Shown here: positions 7,107-16,439 of the stretch, piece after piece
Layout: the number at the start of each line of letters is the position of its first letter
How positions within the stretch are numbered: position 1 is the stretch's first letter
Source: Bacteroidales bacterium
GTDB taxonomy: Bacteria > Bacteroidota > Bacteroidia > Bacteroidales > UBA932
DNA: 64,000 nucleotides
Reading direction: 5' to 3'
Assembly: GCA_015060245.1 (NCBI GenBank)
Contig: SUYU01000005.1
Span: 1 to 64,000 of the forward strand
Made by a program: the position numbers and the translations under genes
The notes under the pieces: generated by a model
Seen by the model: only the letters and a program-made list of their open reading frames with translations
What the model was told of the DNA's origin: nothing
The model's database searches: none

Positions 7107-9245
7107 ATGACTAAAAAACTATTTGTTACAATGACATTGGCATCTGCAGTACTCGCTTCCTGCTGTGGCAACGCAGAGAAACAGCAAGAGGCTGCCATGA
7201 TAACAAAACAGCCTATTGAGGTTGTTGACGGCCGCTTTACAGCGGAAATAATGCACCAGTTGGGCAAAGTTGGAGATCCTCAGGTCTCTCCCGACGGTTC
7301 AAAAATACTTTACGGTGTAGGCTACACATCGGTAAAGGAGAACAGAAGCAACAGAGAACTCTTTATTATGAATGTTGACGGTTCAGACAACCATCAGATT
7401 ACCAACAGTCCAAAGAGTGAGAACAATGCCCGTTGGATTAACGGAGGCAGTCAGATTGCATTCCTCAGAGGAGGTTCAATGTGGATTATGGATGCCAATG
7501 GCCAGAATGAGAAGGAGGTTAAAGGCATTTCAGGAATTGATGCGTTCGAATTCTCGCCTGCAGAGGACAAAATAATGTATATCAGCAACATCAAGGCGTG
7601 TACAAAGCCTACAGATGTATATCCCGACCTTGAAAAATCAAGCGGAAGAATCATCAAAGACCTGATGTATCGCCACTGGGACCACTTTGTGGAGGAGATT
7701 CCCCACACTTTTGTAGCCTCTTTTGATGGTGCAACACTATCGGGCTCAAAGGATATTCTTGGTGCAGGAGAGGAACTTTATGAACTCCCTACCCTTCCAT
7801 TCGGCGGTCTTGAGCAGTTGAGTTGGAGTCCCGACGGAAAATATATAGCATACTCCTGCCGCAAGGCTGCCGGCAAGCAGTATGCCTTCTCGACCAATTC
7901 AGACATCTACCTTTATGAGGTTGCAACGGGCAAGACAGAGAACCTTTCAGAGGGGATGATGGGTTATGACACCGAACCTCTTTTCTCTCCCGACGGCAAA
8001 TACCTTGCATGGGTAAGCATGGAGCGCAACGGCTATGAGGCCGACAAGAGACGCCTCTTTGTCATGGATATGTCAAACAGGGAGAAAAAGGAACTGTCGG
8101 GAGACTACAAATATAATGTAGAGGCCATTACCTGGGCTCCTGGGTCAGACAAAATCTACTTCACATCGTGCGTAAACGCACTTACAGCCATTTTTGAGGT
8201 TGACGTGAACAAAGATTGCAGTGCCGTTTACAAGCCACGTGCAAATGATCCTACCGACGAGACCCATTTCGGTAACGGAGTGCGCAGAATCACAGCAGAA
8301 GACCTTTTGTTTGATTTTGACGGTGTGCAGGTTGCCGGCGAGAAACTCATCACAACCAACAAATGCATGTTGCGTCCTGCTGAGATTGTTTCAGTAAATA
8401 TTGCAGATGGAGCATGCACCCAACTTACATTTGAGAACAAGGAGACTCTTGACAAGATGAAGGAGCCAACCATAGAGCAGAGATGGATGACTACAGTTGA
8501 CGGCAAGAAGATGCACACCTGGATTCTTTATCCGCCTGATTTTGACAACACAAAGAAATATCCCGCAATTCTAATGTGCTTGGGCGGTCCTCAAGGCACT
8601 ATAAGCCAGGGATGGTCTACAAGATGGAACTACAGGCTCATGGCTTCAAATGACTATATTGTAATTCTTCCGAACAGAAGAGGAACAACTGCATTCGGAC
8701 AGGAGTGGTGCGAGCAGATTTCCGGCGACTACTGCGGCTTGAATATCCAGGATTATCTTACCTCTGTAGATGAAATGAAGAAAGAACCTTACGTAGGTAA
8801 AGTGGCCGCAACAGGAGCAAGTTATGGAGGATACTCAGTATACTACCTTGCAGGTGTGCATAAAAACAGATTTTCTGCCCTTATTGCACATGCAGGCATC
8901 TTTAACCAGGAGCAGATGTACATGATGACAGAGGAGATGTGGTTCCCTACATGGGATAATGGTGGCGCACCTTGGGACAACAACCCTACAGCCAACCGTC
9001 ACTACAGCAATTCACCTCATAAACTTATCAGGAACTGGAACACTCCTATACTCATCACACACGGAGAAATGGATTACCGCGTTCCAGTTGAGCAGGGAAT
9101 GGCAGCCTTCAATGCAGCGCAGATGATGGGTGTTCCTTCGGAGATGCTTCTTTTCCCTGAAGAGAACCACTGGATTCTTAAACCACAGAACTCTGTACAC
9201 TGGCACAGGGCTTTCTACGACTGGCTTGACAAATACTGCAAATAA
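7107..9245 (+). CDS. S9 family peptidase, lipoprotein, DPP5-like
   Basis: 712 residues. The N-terminus is a lipoprotein signal ending in LASCC, so the protein is probably anchored to a membrane facing the periplasm. A propeller-like domain with SPDG repeats (about 50-430) precedes the alpha/beta-hydrolase domain with triad Ser572 in GASYGGYS, Asp656 in HGEMDYRVP and His688 in ENHWILK. Length and the VEQG/NHW signatures resemble dipeptidyl-peptidase 5 of Porphyromonas and relatives, which removes dipeptides from oligopeptides; exact specificity is inference. It follows another S9 gene closely and ends ahead of a strong terminator at 9373-9410. Confidence 0.9.
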   Translation: MTKKLFVTMTLASAVLASCCGNAEKQQEAAMITKQPIEVVDGRFTAEIMHQLGKVGDPQVSPDGSKILYGVGYTSVKENRSNRELFIMNVDGSDNHQITNSPKSENNARWINGGSQIAFLRGGSMWIMDANGQNEKEVKGISGIDAFEFSPAEDKIMYISNIKACTKPTDVYPDLEKSSGRIIKDLMYRHWDHFVEEIPHTFVASFDGATLSGSKDILGAGEELYELPTLPFGGLEQLSWSPDGKYIAYSCRKAAGKQYAFSTNSDIYLYEVATGKTENLSEGMMGYDTEPLFSPDGKYLAWVSMERNGYEADKRRLFVMDMSNREKKELSGDYKYNVEAITWAPGSDKIYFTSCVNALTAIFEVDVNKDCSAVYKPRANDPTDETHFGNGVRRITAEDLLFDFDGVQVAGEKLITTNKCMLRPAEIVSVNIADGACTQLTFENKETLDKMKEPTIEQRWMTTVDGKKMHTWILYPPDFDNTKKYPAILMCLGGPQGTISQGWSTRWNYRLMASNDYIVILPNRRGTTAFGQEWCEQISGDYCGLNIQDYLTSVDEMKKEPYVGKVAATGASYGGYSVYYLAGVHKNRFSALIAHAGIFNQEQMYMMTEEMWFPTWDNGGAPWDNNPTANRHYSNSPHKLIRNWNTPILITHGEMDYRVPVEQGMAAFNAAQMMGVPSEMLLFPEENHWILKPQNSVHWHRAFYDWLDKYCK

Positions 9246-9372
9246 TCGCCATATTGCATTTGTAGTTTTCGCCAGAGCATTGCGCCAATATACGGAAGGC
9301 GTCAGGCTTTATGACATTGAGCAAAAATATGGGAATGCCACCAAAACAGTTGGTGACATCAATAAAAACAAA

Positions 9373-9410
9373 GAACTCACCGGTCTTGGTATCGGTGAGT
9401 TCTCTCTTTT
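9373..9410 (+). terminator. Terminator of the S9 peptidase pair
   Basis: A perfect 10-bp stem (9373-9382 with 9393-9402, GAACTCACCG paired with CGGTGAGTTC) is followed by a T-rich tract, TCTCTTTT. It lies about 130 bases after the stop codon; the bases between hold no gene. Confidence 0.88.
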
Positions 9411-9436
9411 ATGCAGTATCCGTACTGCCTATATGA

Positions 9437-9622
9437 TTATTTGCACCATCCCTCAATGCGGTTCTTTGCAAAAAGATAGTATACGGCAAGACCTACCCAA
9501 CTTGTTGCAAGCACCAATACTACCCAGATGATTTTCCAAGGAAGAGAAATGTTCTTTTTAAGAATGTCAATAACCGCCAAAATAGCAAGTACAAGACCTG
9601 CGATATAGATAATTGTTCCCAT
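9437..9622 (-). CDS. Small membrane protein of the PLDc_N type
   Basis: 61 residues with two membrane helices (about 4-21 and 29-51) and a short basic C-terminus. The pattern DI-LKK then PWKIIWVVLVLATSWVG, then YYLFAK matches the PLDc_N family (cardiolipin synthase N-terminal-like), which also occurs as stand-alone small proteins of unknown role. Divergent from the FKBP gene; a -7-like TAAATTTG lies at 9665-9672 on the minus strand. Confidence 0.8.
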   Translation of the reverse strand: MGTIIYIAGLVLAILAVIDILKKNISLPWKIIWVVLVLATSWVGLAVYYLFAKNRIEGWCK

Positions 9623-9744
9623 AATTGATTAAGTTAAATTTTTGGAATATTATATTAACGGTCACAAATTTAATAAATAAATTGGTTTTTACGTATATTT
9701 GTAACCTCAAGTAGAAACAGATTAACAACAAAAAGGAAGAATAA

Positions 9745-10329
9745 ATGAATAAAGTAAGTTATGCACTTGGCATGAGTGTAGCCAACAATATCCTGGCTTC
9801 AGGTGTAAAAGATTTGAATATTGAGGAGTTTGCAAACGCTATAAAGGCAGTTCTTACCAACCAGCAGCCAACCCTTTCGGTAGAGGAGGCACAGCAGGTC
9901 CTTACAGAGTACTTTACAAAACTTCAGGAGGAGCAGGTAAAGATGTTCAAGGCTGAAGGCGAGGCTTTCTTGACTGAGAATGCAAAGAAAGAGGGTGTAG
10001 TAACCCTTCCAAGCGGTCTCCAGTATAAAGTCATTACAGAGGGCAACGGCAACAAGCCTACAGCAAACCAACAGGTAAAATGCCATTACGAAGGCACACT
10101 TATAAACGGTGCCAAATTTGACAGTTCATATGACAGGAATGAGCCTGCCGTATTCCCTGTAAACGGAGTTATCCAGGGATGGGTAGAGGCATTGCAACTT
10201 ATGCCTGTCGGTTCAAAATGGGAACTCTACATCCCTTACAACCTTGCTTACGGAGAGAGAGGTGCCGGCCAGTCAATTCCACCATATGCAACCCTAATCT
10301 TTACAGTTGAGTTGTTGGAGATTCTATAG
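9745..10329 (+). CDS. FKBP-type peptidyl-prolyl cis-trans isomerase (Mip-like)
   Basis: 194 residues. An N-terminal helical dimerisation region (SYALGMSVANNI to about residue 85) is followed by a complete FKBP domain (about 95-194) with the signatures VKCHYEGTLINGAKFDSS, VIQGWVEAL and IPYNLAYGERG. It catalyses rotation about Xaa-Pro bonds and usually acts as a folding helper. No clear signal peptide is seen, so it may be cytoplasmic, unlike many Mip proteins. A -7-like TATATTTG at 9694-9701 lies 44 bases upstream. It is monocistronic, ending in a hairpin region shared with the convergent dcp gene. Confidence 0.92.
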   Translation: MNKVSYALGMSVANNILASGVKDLNIEEFANAIKAVLTNQQPTLSVEEAQQVLTEYFTKLQEEQVKMFKAEGEAFLTENAKKEGVVTLPSGLQYKVITEGNGNKPTANQQVKCHYEGTLINGAKFDSSYDRNEPAVFPVNGVIQGWVEALQLMPVGSKWELYIPYNLAYGERGAGQSIPPYATLIFTVELLEIL

Positions 10330-10448
10330 TCAAAAGGGCATAAAATCACTTCAGCGGCATTTGTCAATGATACCCTCCTGCATACTGATTATGCTCTTCT
10401 GCTCAATTAAAAGATGAGTCTGGCCCAAAGGCCACATCCATAAATGAG

Positions 10449-10480
10449 AAATCCCTACTGGACTCCAGCAGGGATTTTCT
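10449..10480. terminator. Shared terminator between FKBP gene and dcp
   Basis: AAATCCCTACTGGA and TCCAGCAGGGATTT pair with one mismatch over 14 positions around a one-base centre (10449-10477) with TTTT-containing flank on the plus side. The two genes converge on it. The stem closely matches the one at 37187-37220. Confidence 0.75.
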
Positions 10481-10557
10481 GTTCAGTGAAGGCCCTTGCG
10501 GGCTGTCACTCCTATCATACATCCGGCTATCCACCGGAATTCAGTTTTCAGACAAAA

Positions 10558-12657
10558 CTATTTCTTAACCATTCCAAGTTTCTCCATCAGCGCCTCAGGT
10601 TGAGGATCCCTGCCTCTGAAGTTCCTGTAAAGAACATCTGCATCCTCAATGTTGCCTCTGCTCAAAATGTTCTTTCTGAAGTTCTCTGCAGCCTCTTTAT
10701 TGAAGATACCCCTCTCTTTGAAGTATTTGAAAGCATCTGCCTCAAGCACCTCTGCCCATTTGTATGAATAGTAACCTGCAGCATAACCGCCTGCAAATAT
10801 ATGCGAGAATGATGTTGAGAATGCTGTACCCTCAATTACAGGAAGAAGAACACACTCCTTTACAGCCTCGTTCTCAAATGCAACCACATCCTCCGGAACT
10901 GATGTAATTGTATGCCAAGCCATATCCAAAGTGCCAAAATGAAGTTGTCTTACACTCTGGTAGCCGCTGTTGAAATTCTTTGAATCAATGATTTTCTTGA
11001 TCAACTCGTCAGGAATTACTTCACCTGTCTGGTAGTGTTTTGCAAATGAAGCAAGATACTCTTTCTCTGTTGCCCAGTTCTCCATAATCTGTGATGGAAG
11101 TTCAACAAAGTCACGTGCTACGCTTGTACCTGTAAGTGATGCATATTTACCCTCAGCCAACATTCCGTGCAAAGCGTGTCCAAACTCATGAAGGAAGGTT
11201 GTAACCTCATAGAAAGTAAGCAATGAAGGCTCAGTCTCTGTAGGTTTTGTGAAGTTGCATACAATTGAAACGAATGGTCTCTCCTCCACACCATCCTTTG
11301 AGAAGCCCTGCTCTCTGAATGAAGTCATCCATGCACCGCCACGTTTGCTCTCTCTTGGATAGAAATCGGTATAGAAGAGTGCCATATGTCTGCCCGAAGC
11401 ATCCTTTACATCATAAACCTCAACATCAGGATGATAACCTGGGATATCCTTTGCCAACTCAAATTTAAGGCCATATAGTGAGTCTGCCAATGCAAAGACA
11501 GCCTGTTTTACATTCTCCAATTTGAAGTATGGTTTCAAAACTTCATCACTTACAGAGTACTTCTCATTCTTCAACTGCTCTGAATAGTATGAGAAATCCC
11601 AAGGCATAAGTTCTCCCTCAAAGCCATGTGCATTCGCATATTGCTGTACAGCCTCAACATCCTTCTTTGCAAAAGGAAGGGATTTCTTCAAAAGGTCTGC
11701 AAGGAAATCATTTACAATCTCTGTTGATTTTGCCATGTTGTCCTCAAGAACATAATCAGAGTACAATTTATGGCCCAAAAGATTTGCCTCCTGCAATCTC
11801 AACTCAGCCATTCTCTTTACTATTGCCTGGTTGTCATGCTCTCCACCAAGAGCCTCGCTGTTGCTCGCTCTCCACATCTTCTCCCTCAATGCGCGGTTTG
11901 CACTGAATTTCATGAAAGGGCCGCTGCTTGGATACTGCAATGTGTAAACCCAACCCTCAAGACCTCTTGATTTTGCCTCTGCTGCACCACCTGCAACTAC
12001 AAAGGCAGGAAGGCCCACCAACTCTGTAGAGTCTGTGATATGTAGAGTGAATGCATTTGTAGATGCCAAAACATTGCTGCCGAATTTTAGGGAAAGAAGG
12101 CTCAACTCCTCCTGAATTTTGGTAAATTTCTCTTTATCCTCACCTTTAAGGTTGGCTCCATTGTTTGCAAACTGTTTGTATGTCTGCTCCAACAATCTTG
12201 CCTCCTCCTGACCAAGGTTCAAACTATCCCTCTGCTCATATACCTTTTTGATTCTCTCAAAAAGTTTCTCATTCAGGATAGTTGACAAACTGTACTCGGT
12301 CATCATTGGCGATACACTCTCTGCAATCTTCTGCATCTCGTCGTTGGTATCTGCCTCATTGATATTGTAGAAAATGCCTGAAACAAGGCTCAATCTGCTG
12401 CCTGCATAGTTCAATGCAAGTATTGTATTCTCAAATGTTGGCTCCTCTGTATTGTCTGCGATGGCAGCAATCTCCGCTTTACCTTCTGCAATTGCAGCCT
12501 CAAAAGCAGGCAAATAATGCTCAGTCTTTATCTTGTCAAACGCCGGAGCATTGTAACGGTGTGTTGATGTTTCTAATAACGGATTGGACATGTCTTTACT
12601 GCAAGATGTTATAAATAGGGCAACCAGTGCCGCAAAAATTAAAGATAGTTTTTTCAT
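10558..12657 (-). CDS. dcp: M3 family metallopeptidase, peptidyl-dipeptidase Dcp
   Basis: 699 residues, normal for Dcp. It starts with a lipoprotein signal (LFITSC at about 15-20), so the enzyme is probably membrane-anchored in the periplasm. The zinc-binding motif HEFGH is at 490-494 (His490, Glu491, His494) within FLHEFGHALHGML, and the downstream third ligand region ELPSQIMENWA follows. Dcp removes C-terminal dipeptides from oligopeptides, which complements the dipeptidyl-peptidases nearby. It is the second gene of a run with a coiled-coil lipoprotein (16 bases upstream). It ends at the convergent hairpin near 10449. Confidence 0.93.
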   Translation of the reverse strand: MKKLSLIFAALVALFITSCSKDMSNPLLETSTHRYNAPAFDKIKTEHYLPAFEAAIAEGKAEIAAIADNTEEPTFENTILALNYAGSRLSLVSGIFYNINEADTNDEMQKIAESVSPMMTEYSLSTILNEKLFERIKKVYEQRDSLNLGQEEARLLEQTYKQFANNGANLKGEDKEKFTKIQEELSLLSLKFGSNVLASTNAFTLHITDSTELVGLPAFVVAGGAAEAKSRGLEGWVYTLQYPSSGPFMKFSANRALREKMWRASNSEALGGEHDNQAIVKRMAELRLQEANLLGHKLYSDYVLEDNMAKSTEIVNDFLADLLKKSLPFAKKDVEAVQQYANAHGFEGELMPWDFSYYSEQLKNEKYSVSDEVLKPYFKLENVKQAVFALADSLYGLKFELAKDIPGYHPDVEVYDVKDASGRHMALFYTDFYPRESKRGGAWMTSFREQGFSKDGVEERPFVSIVCNFTKPTETEPSLLTFYEVTTFLHEFGHALHGMLAEGKYASLTGTSVARDFVELPSQIMENWATEKEYLASFAKHYQTGEVIPDELIKKIIDSKNFNSGYQSVRQLHFGTLDMAWHTITSVPEDVVAFENEAVKECVLLPVIEGTAFSTSFSHIFAGGYAAGYYSYKWAEVLEADAFKYFKERGIFNKEAAENFRKNILSRGNIEDADVLYRNFRGRDPQPEALMEKLGMVKK

Positions 12658-12673
12658 ATAGGCTATTTTGTTT

Positions 12674-13564
12674 TTAATTTGTCTGGATTACAAGATATTT
12701 TGTCTGCTCCCAGAAACTCTGGGGGTCTGAAATGATAAGGGTAGCCTCACCATCCACGCTCTCGATTGCATAAGTTCCTTTAGGATGCACAGATAGCACC
12801 TTTGCCCTCTTGGCATTTGTTGTTATTGTTGTGATCTGCCTGTAGTCAATCTTTACAAAAGTGTCTTTTTCAGACTGATATGACACCTGTGCCGATTTGA
12901 ACAGGCCTCCTTTTGTTATCACGTCAGCATCTATAAGTTCACTCTTTGTACCCACTATGTAATATACCGAATAGAGTTCCTGCTCCTGATGGGCAACCTT
13001 GTCTTTAAGGCGTTTCTCCTCCTGATTCAATGTATTCACCTCATTCTTAAGATTTGACACAACCTCTCCGAGTGTAGCAACCTCCTTGGTCTTGATCTCC
13101 AGTTGGGCACTCTTCTCATTAAGTTGGTCAGTAAGGCTCTCTATTAGTTTTGACTTCTCTTTAAGTTCTGCCGAGAGTGCATTGAGCCTCTTCTTGAACT
13201 GGGCTGACTTGATTCTGTTCTCTTTCTTTAGTTCATCAATCTGCTTCTGATACTTCTTGATTGTCTCCTGGATTGTCTGCATATCCTTCTTTATCTGCTC
13301 TTTTGAATCTGCAGGCACATCAATGCCGTCCTGTGTTGTAGACTGGACTGCAATGATATTTTCGCTCTCCCTGATTGACTGAAGACCTGCCTCAACTTCG
13401 TTCAAAGTGGCAAAAACAGCATCAAGTTCCTCTGTCTGAAGTCCATAATCAGACTGAAGTGCTTCCAGTCTCTCCTCCAGTTCCTTGTACTTTTTTGAAT
13501 TCTCCACACATGAGGAGAAGGCAAATGCCATAAGCATTACAGCGATTAAAGTAAAACTGCGCAT
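12674..13564 (-). CDS. Coiled-coil lipoprotein, function unknown
   Basis: 296 residues. A lipoprotein signal (FAFSSC near residue 19) is followed by a long heptad-rich coiled coil (about 25-190) dominated by Glu, Lys, Leu and Gln. A compact C-terminal domain (about 195-296) starts with YSVYYIVGTKSELIDADVI and ends with a beta-rich stretch. Similar lipoproteins are common in Bacteroidota and unnamed. The gene precedes dcp by 16 bases and follows a small Zn-ribbon gene by 24 bases, so the three may be one transcript. I do not assign a function. Confidence 0.8.
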   Translation of the reverse strand: MRSFTLIAVMLMAFAFSSCVENSKKYKELEERLEALQSDYGLQTEELDAVFATLNEVEAGLQSIRESENIIAVQSTTQDGIDVPADSKEQIKKDMQTIQETIKKYQKQIDELKKENRIKSAQFKKRLNALSAELKEKSKLIESLTDQLNEKSAQLEIKTKEVATLGEVVSNLKNEVNTLNQEEKRLKDKVAHQEQELYSVYYIVGTKSELIDADVITKGGLFKSAQVSYQSEKDTFVKIDYRQITTITTNAKRAKVLSVHPKGTYAIESVDGEATLIISDPQSFWEQTKYLVIQTN

Positions 13565-13588
13565 GTCAAAAATTTTAAATTAATTCAA

Positions 13589-13897
13589 TTATCTTTTACC
13601 CTTTAACTTAAGAGTGTCAAAAGTAGATATTATTTTGCATATTCCCGACAGAATTACAATAAATTTCAAGAGATAACAGGATTTTTTTTCAAACAGGAAG
13701 GTTGCATTGTTCCACAAGAGCAGCAGATCACTGTTGCTCTGCAGAATTGCATTTTTTCTCCTGTAACGGACATTATGGTAGTGGCAGCGGCAGTCGTCGC
13801 TGCAGAAGACCTTGTCAATCCTGCCTGCCACTGCATTTCCGCATACTGGACATCTCCTTTGGCCCGTATTACATGTTTCCTCTCCAATATTTTCCAT
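13589..13897 (-). CDS. Small Zn-ribbon protein with C-terminal hydrophobic helix
   Basis: 102 residues. Residues 14-40 form a treble-clef-like ribbon with Cys pairs CPVC and CSDDC, similar to the DUF2116-type Zn-ribbons in Bacteroidota. A hydrophobic helix (about 75-93, LLKFIVILSGICKIISTF) probably inserts in the membrane. Function unknown. A competing frame at 13666-13887 on the same strand was discarded because it lacks any family pattern. Confidence 0.7.
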   Translation of the reverse strand: MENIGEETCNTGQRRCPVCGNAVAGRIDKVFCSDDCRCHYHNVRYRRKNAILQSNSDLLLLWNNATFLFEKKSCYLLKFIVILSGICKIISTFDTLKLKGKR

Positions 13898-14095
13898 ACC
13901 TCAAATAATATTCAACAAAAACCAAACAATATTTCCAAAACCATAAATACCCAAATGATAATTCCAAACTATATTTTTCCCTAAAAAACACTCATATCCC
14001 AAACAATATTTTCAAGGGCCTAAAACATCATTTTCCAAACCCAATTAATGTTTTCCCCAAAAAGAATATTCTCCTAACCTGAACAAATGTTTTGA
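13884..14095. repeat. Degenerate A/T-rich repeat ladder
   Basis: Eight or nine imperfect copies of a 14-18 base motif close to CCAAACAATATTTTCC occur at irregular 20-30 base steps (for example 13922-13936, 13964-13980, 13999-14013, 14036-14056). The motif's right half is close to an inverted copy of its left. The array begins inside the first codons of the Zn-ribbon gene and covers much of the otherwise empty region up to ssb. Confidence 0.55.
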
Positions 14096-14334
14096 AAGCA
14101 AGTTAACAAACCTCTATCTTACCGTTATACAAAAAGGCATAATCTTTCATACATTTTTACGATTCCATATTTTTTATCTCTTTTTTAAATCTTTTACCCT
14201 CGGTCCATATTTTTCACACTCCACTTTATACGTTTTTAAACGTTTATATACGTTTTGATACTGGTTTGGACCTGCTTGATCCATTTACTTTGCAAGCGGA
14301 ATTCAAAAAAATTATTACGCAAAAAAGATGAGTT
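13898..14334. other. 437-base gene-free region upstream of ssb
   Basis: Strongly A/T-rich with no plausible gene. It contains the repeat ladder above and, nearer to ssb, three ACGTTT motifs spaced exactly 10 bases apart. A -7-like TACTTTG (14286-14292) lies about 45 bases before the ssb start. Confidence 0.6.
14230..14256. promoter_or_regulatory. Three ACGTTT motifs in 10-bp phase upstream of ssb
   Basis: ACGTTT begins at 14230, 14240 and 14250, one helical turn apart; the middle copy lies in a perfect 10-bp palindrome, TAAACGTTTA (14237-14246). Phased motifs like this suit cooperative binding of a regulator about 80 bases before ssb. No known regulator is assigned. Confidence 0.5.
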
Positions 14335-14670
14335 ATGGAAAAATCTTTGAACAGAGTGGAGTTGAAGGGCAATGTAGGACAGGACCCAAAAATTTTAAAC
14401 ATTGAAAACGGAGGTACAGTCATCAGGTTTTCACTGGCTACGCATGAAACCTATAAAACCAAGGAGGGTGAATGGAAGGAAGAGACGATTTGGCACAATA
14501 TTGTGGCATGGAGTTCCAAAAACATGCCCGATTTCAGCAAAATCAGAAAGGGAACATTCATAGAACTTGTCGGCAAGATCAGATATATAAAGTTCAGGAG
14601 CAGTTCCGGGGAAGAGAAGAACATTACAGAAATTCTGGCTCTAAAAATTATAGTTCCGTTGGCGGAGTAA
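14335..14670 (+). CDS. ssb: Single-stranded DNA-binding protein
   Basis: 111 residues forming one OB fold: NRVELKGNVGQDPKI at the start, VIRFSLATHE, EETIWHNIVAWS, and KGTFIELVGKIRYIKF. This binds single-stranded DNA during replication and repair. It is short: after the OB fold only a few residues remain, and the acidic C-terminal tail (DDIPF type) that recruits partners in many SSBs is missing. It may be an accessory or natural-competence-type SSB; the main replicative SSB could be elsewhere. The upstream phased repeats suggest specific regulation. Confidence 0.9.
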   Translation: MEKSLNRVELKGNVGQDPKILNIENGGTVIRFSLATHETYKTKEGEWKEETIWHNIVAWSSKNMPDFSKIRKGTFIELVGKIRYIKFRSSSGEEKNITEILALKIIVPLAE

Positions 14671-14689
14671 ATAACTAATTGTATCTTTG
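14658..14689 (+). promoter_or_regulatory. Promoter of cysS inside the 3' end of ssb
   Basis: GTTG (14658-14661), a 20-base spacer and TATCTTTG (14682-14689) match the Bacteroides promoter consensus. Transcription would start near 14695, which rules out the in-frame ATG at 14687 and supports the cysS start at 14708. Confidence 0.8.
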
Positions 14690-14707
14690 TTCCCAAATTT
14701 TTTCATT

Positions 14708-16195
14708 ATGGAAAGAGAGATTCTGTTGTACAACACACTTAACCGTAGAAAAGAGAGTTTTAAACCAATAACACCGGGAATGGTAGGCCTATATGTCTGT
14801 GGCCCTACCGTGTATGGAGATGCCCACTTGGGACATGCACGTCCTACCATAACATTTGATGTTCTGGTACGTCTCTTCAGACATTTGGGATACAAAGTAA
14901 GATACGTACGCAACATCACCGATGTGGGTCACCTTGAGAATGACGGCGATGCAGGTGAAGACAAGATTGCAAAGAAGGCAAGGCTCGAGCAACTTGAGCC
15001 AATGGAGATAGTGCAGACATATACCATCAGGTTCCATGATGCCATGCGCAAACTCAACAACTGTCCTCCGAGCATTGAGCCACGCGCCAGCGGGCACATA
15101 ATCGAGCAGATAAACCTTGTTCAGAAGATCCTTGATGAGGGTCTTGCATACATCAGCAACGGATCTGTATATTTTGATGTACAGGCATACAACAAGAAGT
15201 TCCGTTACGGAACATTGTCGGGAAGAAGCCTTGATGACATGTTTGCAAATACCAGAACACTTGACGGCCAGGACGACAAACATTCATCATTTGACTTCGC
15301 CTTATGGAAAAAGGCATCTCCGGAGCACATCATGAGATGGCCTTCACCTTGGAGCGACGGTTTTCCGGGATGGCATCTTGAGTGTTCAGCCATGAGCGAG
15401 AAGTATTTGGGCGAGGAGTTTGACATTCATGGTGGCGGCATGGACCTCATGTTTCCTCACCACGAGTGCGAACTTGCACAGAATACAGCCTCACGCGGAA
15501 AGGGAGGTGTAAGGTATTGGATGCACAACAACATGATTACCATCAACGGACAGAAGATGGGCAAATCGTTGGGCAACTTCATAACACTTGACGAACTCTT
15601 TACAGGCAGCCACAAACTTCTTGCACAGGCATACTCCCCAATGACCATAAGGTTCTTTATTCTTCAGGCGCACTACAGGAGCACACTAGATTTCAGCAAT
15701 GAGGCTCTTCAGGCAGCGGAAAAAGGCCTTAAACGTATTCTTCAGGCAGCCAAGGACCTTAAGAACATTTCTGTTTCTAATGCCACTGACGAGGTCGCAA
15801 AAGAGATTGCAGCACTTAAAGAGAACGTTTTTGCTGCATTATGCGATGATTTGAACACTCCAATTGCATTGTCACACCTGTTTGATGCAGTAAGGATAAT
15901 AAACAGCGTAAAAGATGGCAAAATGGCCATTGGTGCAGAGGAGAAAGAGATTCTGACACTTCTCTTTTCAGATGTCCTTGAGGGCATTATGGGCGTTATT
16001 GATGAGCAGGCGTCAGAGGGCGCATCTGCAGGCAATATGAATGTGATTGAGGGGCTTATGGAGATGGTTCTTGCAGAGAGAGTTCAGGCCAAAGCAGACA
16101 AGAACTGGGCCAAATCAGACCAGATAAGAGACCGTCTCAAAGAGATTGGTGTTCAGATCAAGGATACCAAGAATGGAGTCGAGTGGTCTATCTGA
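14708..16195 (+). CDS. cysS: Cysteinyl-tRNA synthetase
   Basis: 495 residues, normal length. It charges tRNA-Cys. Class I signatures are present: the HIGH motif as HLGH at 40-43 in [10 protein letters not shown] and KMSKS as KMGKS at 283-287. The Zn-site segment CGPTVYG and the GWHLECSAM and [14 protein letters not shown] motifs are intact. The start is MEREILLYN at 14708; the longer frame starting at 14687 begins within the promoter. Confidence 0.97.
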   Translation: MEREILLYNTLNRRKESFKPITPGMVGLYVCGPTVYGDAHLGHARPTITFDVLVRLFRHLGYKVRYVRNITDVGHLENDGDAGEDKIAKKARLEQLEPMEIVQTYTIRFHDAMRKLNNCPPSIEPRASGHIIEQINLVQKILDEGLAYISNGSVYFDVQAYNKKFRYGTLSGRSLDDMFANTRTLDGQDDKHSSFDFALWKKASPEHIMRWPSPWSDGFPGWHLECSAMSEKYLGEEFDIHGGGMDLMFPHHECELAQNTASRGKGGVRYWMHNNMITINGQKMGKSLGNFITLDELFTGSHKLLAQAYSPMTIRFFILQAHYRSTLDFSNEALQAAEKGLKRILQAAKDLKNISVSNATDEVAKEIAALKENVFAALCDDLNTPIALSHLFDAVRIINSVKDGKMAIGAEEKEILTLLFSDVLEGIMGVIDEQASEGASAGNMNVIEGLMEMVLAERVQAKADKNWAKSDQIRDRLKEIGVQIKDTKNGVEWSI

Positions 16196-16219
16196 TGATT
16201 GTGATTTCTGTTCAGGAGC

Positions 16220-16408
16220 ATGGAATCCATACAATATACAGGCACTAACTTCCAGCAGGTAAAGGAGTTTGCCCAAGGGAAGATTCTTGCGCCCTATTTC
16301 TGCATGGGTTTCAATATGCTTTCGTTGGTTACAAAGGAGGGCTTTGTAACTGTAAATGAAGGAGATTATATAATTAAAGGAGAAGATGGAGAGTTCTATG
16401 TAAAATAA
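16220..16408 (+). CDS. Small PGDYG-like protein (phage-type domain)
   Basis: 62 residues. The ending NEGDYIIKGEDGEFYVK is the typical signature of small phage proteins that carry a GDYIIKG motif; an initial segment about fitting a substrate (YTGTNFQQVKEFA) is also typical. Here it stands alone, with no other phage gene near, 24 bases after cysS. Function unknown; possibly domesticated. Confidence 0.7.
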   Translation: MESIQYTGTNFQQVKEFAQGKILAPYFCMGFNMLSLVTKEGFVTVNEGDYIIKGEDGEFYVK

Positions 16409-16439
16409 GAACTGCACCTCTTCTCCTCTTTATTTCCCA

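Noticed and set aside
9130-9531. 133-residue plus-strand frame across the end of the second S9 gene
   Set aside because: It is in another frame than the peptidase, spans the terminator and has no family pattern.
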